A stretch of 64,000 nucleotides of DNA, from positions 2,418,001 to 2,482,000 of the forward strand of contig NZ_OMPD01000014.1 in NCBI RefSeq assembly GCF_900312745.1, in the 5' to 3' direction. How positions within the stretch are numbered: position 1 is the first letter of the stretch; every line of letters begins with the position of its first letter. Origin of the DNA: Aquimarina sp. AU58. GTDB lineage: Bacteria > Bacteroidota > Bacteroidia > Flavobacteriales > Flavobacteriaceae. The notes under the pieces were generated by a model that was not told the DNA's origin, ran no database searches, and saw nothing but the letters and a program-made list of their open reading frames with translations. Shown in pieces: positions 43,301 to 52,300 of this stretch. The translations under genes were made by a program, and so were the position numbers.

Positions 43301-46104
43301 TTGAAGGAACTTCTACTTCGATTCCAAAGTATGTTAAAGAACTTGATAGTAAAAATAGAAAAAGCGAACGTAATAGTCTACAGTATAAAAATGTAGAAAT
43401 TTTTACGATTATTCCCACATATAGACCTACAGCTGTAGTTGAGCCGGTAGAGTTAAAAAAGCTAAAAGAATACCTGTTTCCAAAAGATAAGTCTGTAATA
43501 CGAAATGATATAACTGAGGTTTTCGAAATAAAAAAGAACATCACAGGAGGCGTTTATTACGAATTAAACTTAAAGACAAAAGAAGAGGATTATGTTTTTG
43601 AGTTTGATCATCACGATGAGGTAGAAAATTTTTGCAATGTTTTAAAAGTTGAAAGACAAAAAAGCTACCCTTTACCATATGAATCAAAGTATTCTAAACA
43701 AATAATAGATTATCTCATTAAAGAATATTTTCCTTCTGGCGGAATTTCTGAAAACACCGATTGCAATAAAATAGATACGTTTTTTTCTGAAATACCAACG
43801 ACTTATTTATCCTATAAACACGATGTTACATCTCTTGATAAAGATAAGCTATGGATAGCATTAAAAGTACTGTTAAGTTGTTCGGTTAATGATAAAGGAG
43901 TTTCTGAAGAGGATGCTATAATCAATATTATAGAAGCTCTTGGTAAAGGAGATGAAACTACCTTTCTTAAAAATATAGATACCCAAGAGTTTGATAAAAA
44001 GAATGTATTTAGAAAATTGTATAGTAAACTCGATAATTGGGGCGGAGAAGATAATTTCACAAAGCTGATTAATGTTTTTTATAACATATGGAAAAAATCA
44101 GAATTTACTTCGCAACCTGTACAAGATATAACATATACAAGTGATAAAGTAGGGGTTTTTTATAGAAGCCCTTATGATATTGACCTTGTAGAAAAAAACT
44201 CGATTAAATTAACTAAAAAGATCGATGTACCATACAGTTTTATTGATATTTCTATTCATATAGGAACACATCATATCTATACTCCTATTCGGTTAACAAA
44301 GTATGAAAACATTGCAAAACCAGGTTTTAATATTAGATCAGAAATACTACCACTATTTATACTTAAAGCGATTGATGAAAACTATAATACTAATAACATT
44401 GATCAAGGAGCAAACCTCGCTTTTGAAGTTGCATTAACAGCTTCTGGTATTGGTAATATCACCAAGCTAAGACATCTTAAAGATCTTGGTAAGCTTAAAA
44501 ATCTTCTGGATGGATTAAAAGGAGCAGAAACCATATTAAGTACAACCAATCTAATACTTAAATATTCTGATGCTTGTGCTAAACCTAATCCAACTACGGT
44601 CACTCAACCTGGCGATAAAAAGGAAATGACATATTGCGAGATGTTGGGGGCTCTTGGTGATGTATTAGGGTTAGGAACCGGATTAGGTGATTTGGCAACG
44701 AGAAGTACCCAAATAGCTGAGTTATCCCGTAAACTAGAAAAGAAAATAGTAGAAAACCCTAAGTTAATTGAAAATGGAGCAGATAGAGCAAGAATTCTTA
44801 AAGGGCTAAAGCAAATCGTTAGTGAGCTTGGTGATACTGTAAATTTAAGTGACCTTAAGAAGATTTATACTAATGGTACACTAAGAGCGATACTTTATGA
44901 TTTTGAGAATGTAAAACTGGGATTATCTACGATTGACGTTTTGCTAAAGCATTCAGAAAAATGTGATGCAGATGAAACATGTAAAGCGATAAAATTATAT
45001 TTAGGTTTTATTCAACAAGGAATAAAAGCAAAAGACCTGGGATCAAAACTGAAGCAGCAAACAAGTGTCTTGTTAGGTAAAATAAAAAATGATCCAAAAT
45101 TTCTTCAGGATAAGCCAGCAGAAAAGAAAAGATTAGTTGAAGGACTTGAGGTTGCAGAAGGTACTAGAATTTCTAAGCTTAAAACTGTTTTATCTGATTT
45201 ACCCGAGAATAAACATCAAAATATTAAACGACTGTATGACAATGCATCACCAGATAAAAAGGCAAGTCTTGAGAAATCATGGGAAATATTAGAACCTTTT
45301 AGGAATATACGTTTTGCAAACGATGGCAAAAACTTAGAAATTCTCGCCAAGACGCATAGTCGCTTTATCTATGGTTCTGATGATTCATTTCTAGGATTTA
45401 AAAAATTGATGGTTGATGGTTCACCTGCCAGTAAACAAAAACTAATCAATGGACTTGAAGAAGCAGATAAGATGTTTGACTCGAAGTTGGGCTTACCAAT
45501 TAAGTTTTCAGGTATTAAAGATGGAGAAGTAAAAGTAATAGCCGTAATAGATGGAAAAAACACAGAAGTAGCCCGTATTGCTACTGATGGAAACCTGATT
45601 AAGAAAAAATTTCTTGATGAGGCAGATGGAGCAGAAGTTGCTGGTAAATATAAAGAAGATGTAATCTTAAGAAAAGGAAAAGAGATTGGGTTTAAAATTG
45701 GTGATGGTTTCATTAATGAAATAAAGCACCTATTGAAAACCAAACCTAATACAGCTTTTTTCTGGTCTGGCAAATCAAATAAAATAGGAGGAGCCGAAAG
45801 GGCTTTAGAAGTTGCTAAGTCAAAAGGAGGAACAACACTTGAAGGAATGATAGAATCAAAAAAGATAAGTATGCCCGAATGGGATAGCAATAATCCTAAA
45901 GTAATTAAAATGTGGGAGGATGTATCTGCTGCTTATGCTAATCAAGCCTCAGGCGAAGTTAAAGCAGTAGTAGGTAATAAATTACGACCTGGAAATATTT
46001 GGGAAAATGTAGAATTAGATAGATTAAAAAGTAATAATAATGTTACTAAGATTATTAGTATAGACCCTGAAACCCTTGTTGAAACAGTAATATTTATAAG
46101 ATGA
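40348..46104 (+). CDS. Gene E (copy 1): TANFOR-type effector with zincin domain and CD38-like NADase C-terminus
   Basis: The 1,918-aa protein has a signal peptide ending ALQAQ (an ATG at residue 14 is an alternative start). Residues about 35-295 form the region I know from flavobacterial proteins labelled TANFOR ('IIPPYSLKLSEYNT', 'NPQQYSVPLPEGLYRFCFEVYD', 'IIFQWTPRHLNATNVEYEF'). FN3 follows at about 298-388 and a conserved 'STYNCGITPEI' segment at 393-485. A zincin-like motif HELGHGVFGLEH sits at 866-877 with LMDY at 892-895, then a long helical region (about 1380-1790). The last ~125 residues carry W1806 (FFWSG), E1832 (TLEG), W1856 (MWEDVS) and E1889 (NVELDRL). These match in order and spacing the catalytic W125/E146/W189/E226 of human CD38. 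It should hydrolyse or cyclise NAD. It overlaps the next, immunity-like gene by ATGA. Confidence 0.85.
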   Translation: MSISIINRIKDSAMLKTRTYYILLVMFLFSCALQAQVFPVNVTPQIIPPYSLKLSEYNTASSDKLILNLLLTDITESNRQVRLKFFVENNAGLSIQSNDVVIGANPIFLDGGVPLRLTNIDLQPYFALQNLRGINPQQYSVPLPEGLYRFCFEVYDAQSGQQISRKSCATVYLVLNDPPFLNLPNRGEQVLMREPQNIIFQWTPRHLNATNVEYEFTLAEIWDNQMDPQAAFLASRPLYQTNTLATTLLYGPAETSLLPDKTYGWRVRAMVSDGISETSVFKNDGYSEIYYFTYTGKCAEPEYILAEAKNTTSEKIFWQGVDHLRYNVQYRKKDAENAIWFEGGTLNEYTTIYNLEPGTTYEFRVGGQCLEKGPYTYSQIYEFTTILADDKESTYNCGITPEIVITNQDPLERLVTNEVFTAGDFPVTVKEVKGTNGSFSGWGYIVVPYLQDTKLKVSFDNISINTDYQLLEGIVVTDYDENWEGIESVNDVTEVFEGDNDLEAVQLDYDITINDIRVNDDGTITITDPVTGAISKYPGGDDVVIIDRNGDVYHVDEDGNIRQGEPLADGGGVDSENTPGVDENGNVSQLSAEGIKVEFIADNTYNYGFDAIPDGQEKQLESYYKQIKDAKGKPYTIINKAVGNGASDKIKGKVTITDSNVSINDLVIKTANGENVKYEVSGSNEITLKLNGYYAFEHENIYATIQPKDNSKKQTIAGVFSLWHLSKKDVNVTIIPVGGVSLPSASELTSKINAIYGKASVNIKLTIADDFKVDKSLYGGDTVQMGDSGFFTNYTEDQSSIINAYKAKETTSITSYYLFVFGNTIQPSRSDVAGFMPIKRQFGFIFNGNLSKEEEGKDNLTATISHELGHGVFGLEHPFTQLKTSKGATNWLMDYGNGVELSHLDWAQIHNPDFKLYPFQDDEEGELFFSDDEFVNKVFQIIRYAYMNSEGDYLSIDTSVFGKTGTFKGTWKGHDLNVSINKGQFEGTSTSIPKYVKELDSKNRKSERNSLQYKNVEIFTIIPTYRPTAVVEPVELKKLKEYLFPKDKSVIRNDITEVFEIKKNITGGVYYELNLKTKEEDYVFEFDHHDEVENFCNVLKVERQKSYPLPYESKYSKQIIDYLIKEYFPSGGISENTDCNKIDTFFSEIPTTYLSYKHDVTSLDKDKLWIALKVLLSCSVNDKGVSEEDAIINIIEALGKGDETTFLKNIDTQEFDKKNVFRKLYSKLDNWGGEDNFTKLINVFYNIWKKSEFTSQPVQDITYTSDKVGVFYRSPYDIDLVEKNSIKLTKKIDVPYSFIDISIHIGTHHIYTPIRLTKYENIAKPGFNIRSEILPLFILKAIDENYNTNNIDQGANLAFEVALTASGIGNITKLRHLKDLGKLKNLLDGLKGAETILSTTNLILKYSDACAKPNPTTVTQPGDKKEMTYCEMLGALGDVLGLGTGLGDLATRSTQIAELSRKLEKKIVENPKLIENGADRARILKGLKQIVSELGDTVNLSDLKKIYTNGTLRAILYDFENVKLGLSTIDVLLKHSEKCDADETCKAIKLYLGFIQQGIKAKDLGSKLKQQTSVLLGKIKNDPKFLQDKPAEKKRLVEGLEVAEGTRISKLKTVLSDLPENKHQNIKRLYDNASPDKKASLEKSWEILEPFRNIRFANDGKNLEILAKTHSRFIYGSDDSFLGFKKLMVDGSPASKQKLINGLEEADKMFDSKLGLPIKFSGIKDGEVKVIAVIDGKNTEVARIATDGNLIKKKFLDEADGAEVAGKYKEDVILRKGKEIGFKIGDGFINEIKHLLKTKPNTAFFWSGKSNKIGGAERALEVAKSKGGTTLEGMIESKKISMPEWDSNNPKVIKMWEDVSAAYANQASGEVKAVVGNKLRPGNIWENVELDRLKSNNNVTKIISIDPETLVETVIFIR

Positions 46105-46355
46105 AAATAAAAGGAGGAAGATCATATATAAGAGTAGAAATAGAAAAAGGCAAAGAGATTGTTATTCATGGAGAACTGACAATGACGCCTGAGTTTTATG
46201 CAGATTTTGATTCCATAAAGAAATGGGAGCCCCCTTTTGATAAGGAAACTATAACTACAGAAGATAAAAAAAGTTTGGCATTAAGAATAATGAGTGAATC
46301 AAAAGATACAAGTGTACCTGTAATCTTTGAAGATCTTGCTGATACATCTATCTAG
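46101..46355 (+). CDS. Predicted immunity protein for the NADase toxin (Imm74-like)
   Basis: The 84-aa, acidic, cytoplasmic protein has its ATG inside the last codons of the toxin gene (ATGA, 4-base overlap), the classic toxin-immunity coupling. The N-terminal half has a beta hairpin pattern ('GGRSYIRVEIEKGKEIVIHGEL'), followed by 'FYADFDSIKKWEPPFDKETIT' and an acidic helix. The 'SI-x-x-W-E-P-P' motif reminds me of the Imm74 immunity family, but I cannot confirm this without a profile search. It has no signal peptide, as expected for a protein that neutralises an NAD-degrading toxin in the cytoplasm. An acidic surface could block the toxin's active-site cleft (inference). Confidence 0.65.
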   Translation: MKIKGGRSYIRVEIEKGKEIVIHGELTMTPEFYADFDSIKKWEPPFDKETITTEDKKSLALRIMSESKDTSVPVIFEDLADTSI

Positions 46356-46447
46356 ATTCTGTAGTGTTGTCTCCTGACATTGCAGAAAAATTCAAAAACC
46401 AGTGGTTAAGAAAAAGAAAATAATCTTCTTTTTGTTATAAGAGAATT

Positions 46448-48889
46448 GTGAGGGAATTTAATATAAAATCATTTTTAAGCATACTAGTTAATGGAAAGCT
46501 ATTAAGAGGATTACTATTTTTCTTTTTAGCACTTCCTTTTTTATCTATTGCGCAAACACTTGATTACGAATCGATCACTCAAAGTAAGCCATTAAAAGTA
46601 AGTGGCCAGATTTCTGCCAGTGGAGTGTATTATAGCTCTAACCAAAATAATAACAGAGAGCCCTTTACTTATTTTTTGCAAGGAGCACTTAATATTAATA
46701 TTTATAGTTTTTCTATTCCGATCTCGTATAGTTTTTCTAATCAGGGAGAGAATCTGGGATATCAGCTTCCTTTTGATTTTAATCGTATTAGTTTGCATCC
46801 CAAATATAAATGGGTTACGGGCCATATTGGTAATATAAGTATGACTTTTTCTCCCTATACTTTAAGTGGTCATCAGTTTACAGGTGGTGGTATAGATCTT
46901 ACTCCCCCAGGAGCCTTTAAAATCAGTGCTATGAGTGGCCGTTTACTAAAGGCTGTAGAGGATAATGCAGATGCCAGAACGGTTCCTTCGTATAACCGTA
47001 TGGGGTATGGGTTAAAAACAAGTTTTGAAAAAGAGCGTTATAAAATAGGTGTTATAGGTTTTTATGCCAAAGATGATCCAACTTCTATCGATTCTATTCC
47101 CGAAGCCAAAGGCGTATTACCCCAGGAAAACCTGGTAGTAAGTATAGAAGGAGAAGTTAAATTAGGTAAAAGTTTTAGTCTTCAGGCCGAATATGCATCT
47201 ACAGCGATTACCAAAGATACCCGAGCCGAAGAGGTTGATAATTCGGACATCTCTCCGATTGCTACTATTTTTAATAACCGGGCATCTACAGAATATTATA
47301 GTGCAATAAAAACCCGTTTGGGCTATGGTATAGGAAGAGTGAATCTTGGTTTGGGATACGAACGTATCGAACCGGGATATGAAACTCTGGGTGCCTATTA
47401 TTTTAATAACGATTTCGAAAACATCACCTTAGATGCTTCTAATACCTTTTTTAAAGATAGGTTAAGTTTAGCTCTTAATATAGGATATCAAAGAGATGAT
47501 CTGGATAATTTGAAGGCCAATAATACCAATCGTATGGTGGGTTCCTTAAATGCCACCCTTTCTGTATCAGACCGGCTGAATATTTCTGGTATGTATTCTA
47601 ACTTTAGTACGTTTACTAATATCAAGCCCAATCAGTTTGATGAGATTAATGATGCCGATCTTTTGGATGAACAGATAGAAGAGTTGGATTACAAGCAATT
47701 ATCGCAAACGGCTACTTTAACGATCAACTATGTGCTTTCAGGAAAAAAAACCTCCCGCCAGAATCTCACAATGAATTATGCACTTAATGATGTTTCAAAT
47801 GAACAAGGAGGAGTAGTTAGATTGGGAGATGCTTCTACATTTCATAATATGAATTTGGGTCATACGATAGATTTTTCAGAAAGGAACCTAAATATAAGTA
47901 CATCGGTTAATGGGACTTATAATACCATTGGCAGAGAAGAAGCAACCACCTGGGGTCCTACGGTAAGTGTTGGTAAGCGATATTTTAAAAAAACATTGAA
48001 CACCCGACTTTCTGCAGGATATAATAGTTCTACTAGTACTACATCTACTACCAGTGTTACCAATCTACGAGGAGCAGTGACGTATACCTTAAAAGAGAGA
48101 CATAATTTTAATCTTAATGCTGTGCAATTGTTTAGAAGTGGCGGTAATAATGGACAATTAAGTGAATTTACGGCTACTTTTAGTTATAATTATGCATTTG
48201 GACTAAAGAAGCCTAAAATCAATTTCAATAAAAAGCCGAAGAAACCCAAAAAGGCAAAAGAAGTTAATGACTCTATCAAAATTCAGTATAGAAAATATCG
48301 TTATGAAGGACTCCCAACAGATATCACTCCAGAGTTATTAGCACTACCAGAGAAAGAAGGTTTTGCCCATCTTATTAAAGATAAACGAGGAAGATTAAGT
48401 GATCTTGGAAAGCAACTTGTAGAAACCGAACAAAAAGATAAAAGAGTATACAAGGAGGTCGCCTTAAGTTACCTTAAAGCAATGAACCTTTATTTTGACT
48501 TTGCAGCGTTTTATAATGAAAAAATATATGAATCCTATTTAAAACTGGTTCGTGAAGCACAGGATATTGATCGCCAAATCAGGGACGAGTTTACTTTGTT
48601 AAGCGCAAGAATCAATAGTGCCGAGGAAAAAAACCAGGAAGACCTGGATAGACAGAAAGTATTAGAGAAGCGATATGAATCCCATACCGAACTGTTGCAG
48701 TCCTTATTACAGTGGAATTTAAAACCAGAAGATATCGAATATCCAGAAGGGGATATTAAAGTACTAAAAAGAGGGAATGCCTCAAAAGTGTTCTCTATGT
48801 ATCAGAATGAGAAACCAGAAAGAGATATCGTAAAGTTTATCGAAATACGATTGGCAGATGTATTTCATAAACTATTAAAAGAAGAATAG
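46448..48889 (+). CDS. Gene F: outer-membrane beta-barrel with helical C-terminal domain
   Basis: The 813-aa protein uses a GTG start, has a signal peptide (about 1-36, hydrophobic GLLFFFLALPFLSIAQ) and a long region (about 40-585) of amphipathic strands separated by turns. This alternating pattern ('LSLALNIGYQRDDL', 'GSLNATLSVSDRLNISGMYSNFST', 'FTATFSYNYAFG') is expected for a large outer-membrane barrel. A lysine/proline-rich bridge (588-605) and a highly charged helical domain (605-813) follow, which would lie in the periplasm. It is 92 bases after the immunity gene and before the second operon. I do not recognise the family. As the only predicted barrel in the locus it could export or anchor A-E, but this is inference. 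Confidence 0.7.
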   Translation: MREFNIKSFLSILVNGKLLRGLLFFFLALPFLSIAQTLDYESITQSKPLKVSGQISASGVYYSSNQNNNREPFTYFLQGALNINIYSFSIPISYSFSNQGENLGYQLPFDFNRISLHPKYKWVTGHIGNISMTFSPYTLSGHQFTGGGIDLTPPGAFKISAMSGRLLKAVEDNADARTVPSYNRMGYGLKTSFEKERYKIGVIGFYAKDDPTSIDSIPEAKGVLPQENLVVSIEGEVKLGKSFSLQAEYASTAITKDTRAEEVDNSDISPIATIFNNRASTEYYSAIKTRLGYGIGRVNLGLGYERIEPGYETLGAYYFNNDFENITLDASNTFFKDRLSLALNIGYQRDDLDNLKANNTNRMVGSLNATLSVSDRLNISGMYSNFSTFTNIKPNQFDEINDADLLDEQIEELDYKQLSQTATLTINYVLSGKKTSRQNLTMNYALNDVSNEQGGVVRLGDASTFHNMNLGHTIDFSERNLNISTSVNGTYNTIGREEATTWGPTVSVGKRYFKKTLNTRLSAGYNSSTSTTSTTSVTNLRGAVTYTLKERHNFNLNAVQLFRSGGNNGQLSEFTATFSYNYAFGLKKPKINFNKKPKKPKKAKEVNDSIKIQYRKYRYEGLPTDITPELLALPEKEGFAHLIKDKRGRLSDLGKQLVETEQKDKRVYKEVALSYLKAMNLYFDFAAFYNEKIYESYLKLVREAQDIDRQIRDEFTLLSARINSAEEKNQEDLDRQKVLEKRYESHTELLQSLLQWNLKPEDIEYPEGDIKVLKRGNASKVFSMYQNEKPERDIVKFIEIRLADVFHKLLKEE

Positions 48890-49215
48890 TTTTCTTCTAG
48901 TCTTAATCTCGTATTGAAATTTCCTTGTAATTAGATAACAATTGCTCATTTTTATAAAATATATTTAGAATATAACTGAAATACATTTCTAAGTTTAAAA
49001 AACCGTCACTAATTTAAAGGTATTCGTCACAAAATGTAAATTACTCTTCATTTTCTCTACGACTGAAGATAAGTTTGTACTCATAAACTATAATTAATTT
49101 ACTGATAACACATAGTCAATTTACTGGTGATGTATAGTATTTTTTGTGAGATACTAATTTCTTTAATTAAAATATATATAGAGACTTTACCTCATGCATT
49201 GGAGTATTCTTAAAT

Positions 49216-49263
49216 TACTAGTTCACAAATAATATACACCCAAGTATGTATTGTGAACTAGTA
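49216..49263. promoter_or_regulatory. 13-bp inverted repeat upstream of operon copy 2
   Basis: TACTAGTTCACAA (49216-49228) and TTGTGAACTAGTA (49251-49263) are perfectly complementary around a 22-base centre. The repeat lies about 105 bases upstream of the copy-2 gene A. There is no T-run after it, so a transcription terminator is unlikely; an operator or leader RNA structure is possible. The rest of 48890-49367 contains no gene I can support and no clear TAnnTTTG promoter box. Confidence 0.5.
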
Positions 49264-49367
49264 TAATCAATGAAAGTACTTAAATGTTTTTAAACTATAG
49301 TTTTTGCGTGAATTAGTTAATACTGATTTTTTATTAGAGTCCCAATAACTCGCTTAAATTATAATTT

Positions 49368-52300
49368 ATGAAATTGCCCTCGGTCTTATTATTATGGATA
49401 ACTCCAATACTATTTTATGCACATAATAATGAAAAAGATTCTCTCTCAGTTAAAAAAGAGAATTCAATACTAGAAGATCAACCAGTTTCAAAGTTTTATC
49501 AATTTCCTGAACTCGATAAAAACTTTCCTGTCACAAAATCCATTACTATTTCTTCTGCGCCAGAATTTACTACAGAGAGTATTCAGAGCGAATACGGGAC
49601 TCCAAATGCCTGGGTTAATGATAACAGATTAAAAGCCAAGGCTAGTTTTGAGAAAATAGAGACAGAAGACAAGTGGATTTCTTCCTTTTCGAATACCCAC
49701 TTGGATGCTTTACCAGTTGGAGTCAAGCATACAATAAGTGAAATTGAATATCAACTGGGGTTTGTAAAAGCAAAATTCTATAAAGAATATACAGAACTTA
49801 CTGTATTTGTAAAAGTAGTCTTGCCACAATCTGATGATAAAGGTGATCCTATAGAACTTTTTTTTGGAGCAGATAATGTAAAACTTTCTCATGAAGGAGG
49901 AATCATAGGGGACGCTAATTTAGTATTACTAGGAGATATATTTATTCCTTTTAATGGAGGTAATTGGATGCTTTTTTTGAAAGGAGGTTTAGATTTTAAA
50001 ACAGGAAATGTTCAAAACAAAACTTTTGCCACAATTAATTGTGATGGAGTTAAGGAAATGGGAATCGAAGGAGGTATTGAGTTTTCGAGAAATCTTTTAC
50101 TACCAGTAGGAGAGAATGGAGAAACTTTACCAAAAACAAGACCCTGGCCCAATGGTAATAAAACATCAATGGTACCTAATCGGGTACGAGGAGATTTTAA
50201 AGCAGTTGCTTCAAACTGGAATGATCTTGTTGTAGGAGTAGGAATTACCCCTTTTGTCTTAGCAAATCAAGAAGATGGATTTATGTTTTCTGTTAGTAAA
50301 GCTATTCTTGATTTTAGTGATCTAAGAACTCCAGATGTTTCTTTCCCTGGGTATTATCATGAAAATGGATTGTTATTACCTAACAGAGAATCATGGCGGG
50401 GAGTATATATAGAATCTATAGAGGTAGGGATGCCAGAAGCATTTAAAACAACAAATAGTGTTTCTAAAAATAAGAGAGTGACTTTTGAAGCAGCTAATCT
50501 TATTATTGATAGTCATGGAGTTTCTGGAGAATTTTCGATAAAAAATATAATTCCGTTAGAAACCGGAATTACTTCTTCACAAAATGCCTGGGCATATTCT
50601 GTAGATGAATTGGGGGTAGTCTATGCAGCAAACAATTTCATGGGTGCAAAGTTTGCAGGAAGCATAAGACTACCCACTTCTGGTGTCAAAGACAAAGGAT
50701 TGCAATACAAAGGTATTATTACTGATGAAGAGTATATGATGGCAGTATCTCCCGTAGAAACCGTAAGTTTTGATATTCTTCAGGCCAAAGTGCAGTTACT
50801 TCCAAATTCTGGAGTATTAATGAGAGTAAAAAACAGTGACGATCAAGGAAATGATACCGAAACAGAGGGAGCTACAACAAATAATAAGAAGGAATTTTTT
50901 ATGCAGGCCAGACTTAATGGAAGAATGGCCATTTCTGCCAGTCAAAAACAATCCATACTAGATGAAGGAAAGAAAGTCGATGATGATATTGTGAAATTTA
51001 AGGGAATTACTTTTGAAAACTTGGTTTTGCAAACCGAAAGCCCGCTCATTAGTGTTAAATATTTTGGTTACGAAGATCAGGTTAAAGTAGCAGGATTTCC
51101 TGTGTCTATAGATAGAATTGGGGTTGTAGCACAAGACCAGGAGATTGGGATTAAGTTTGATATAGGTGTATCGCTAATGAAAGATGCATTTGCAGCAAAA
51201 GGAGGGGTCGGGATTTTTGCAAAGCAGAAACAAGCTTCTTCAGGTTCAGAAAATAGTAAAGAAGACTACCGATATAAGCAACGATGGCAATATGACCGCT
51301 TAGAATTATCCAGAATGATTGTAAAGGCTAATATGGGAGCCATAGCTTTTGAAGGCGCCCTTGATCTTATGGATAATGATCCCGTATATGGTGATGGGTT
51401 TCAGGCCAAAGTAAAAGCAACATTTTTTAAAAAAGAAGGTAGCGAAGGTAGTGATAAAGGAATCTCTTGCGCTGCAATTTTTGGTAAAACAAGAACTAAA
51501 CAAAATGTTGAAGTTAATAATGAGGAAACAGGAACTAAAGAAACAGTAACTACAGAAGGATATAGGTATTGGTATATAGACGCAGCAGTTACAGGGTTGA
51601 AGATTCCCGTATTTCCAGGCCTTAATATAACAGGGTTTGCAGGAGGTGCATTTTATAAAATGTCTAGAAAACTAGAAGGGAGTATTTCAGAATTCTCACC
51701 ATCAGGACTTACCTATATCCCTGATAATAAAACACTTTTAGGAGTTAAAGCAATGGTGTTTGGTGCAATGCCTGATGAAAAAGCGATGAGTGTTAGTGCA
51801 GGGTTCGAAATTGATTTCAATAAAAATTATGGTGTTAATAGACTAGGGTTCTTTGGCGAAGTTCAGGCAATGAAAGCTTTTGATTTTCCAAATCCAATAG
51901 GTAAAATAACAGGAAAACTTCAGGGATTAGCAAACAGTGAATCTCTTGGGAGTAAAGTTGTAAAAACGTTTTCTGAAAAAGCAGATTCTGAATACCCTTC
52001 TGAAATAACAGGACAAGCAGGAGTTAATGCCAAAGTAGGAATGCAATATGATTTTACCAATAACACTTTTCATGCGGATATGGATTTATATGTTAATGTG
52101 GCAGGAGGTCTTGTTCAGGGAAGAGCTTCTAAAGGTCGTGCAGGATGGGGAGTAATTCATATTGCACCAGATGAGTGGTATGTACATATGGGAACGCCTA
52201 CTGACCGTTTGGGGCTAAAAATGGGAGTAGGCCCTGTTTTTGTAGAAAGTGGTGGATATTTTATGATGGGGGACGGTTTGCCAGGAAGCCCGCCACCGCC

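Noticed and set aside
45369..45890. 173-codon minus-strand ORF inside gene E
   Set aside because: Low-complexity Ser/Phe/Pro-rich shadow of the coding strand; the plus frame has clear domain motifs here.
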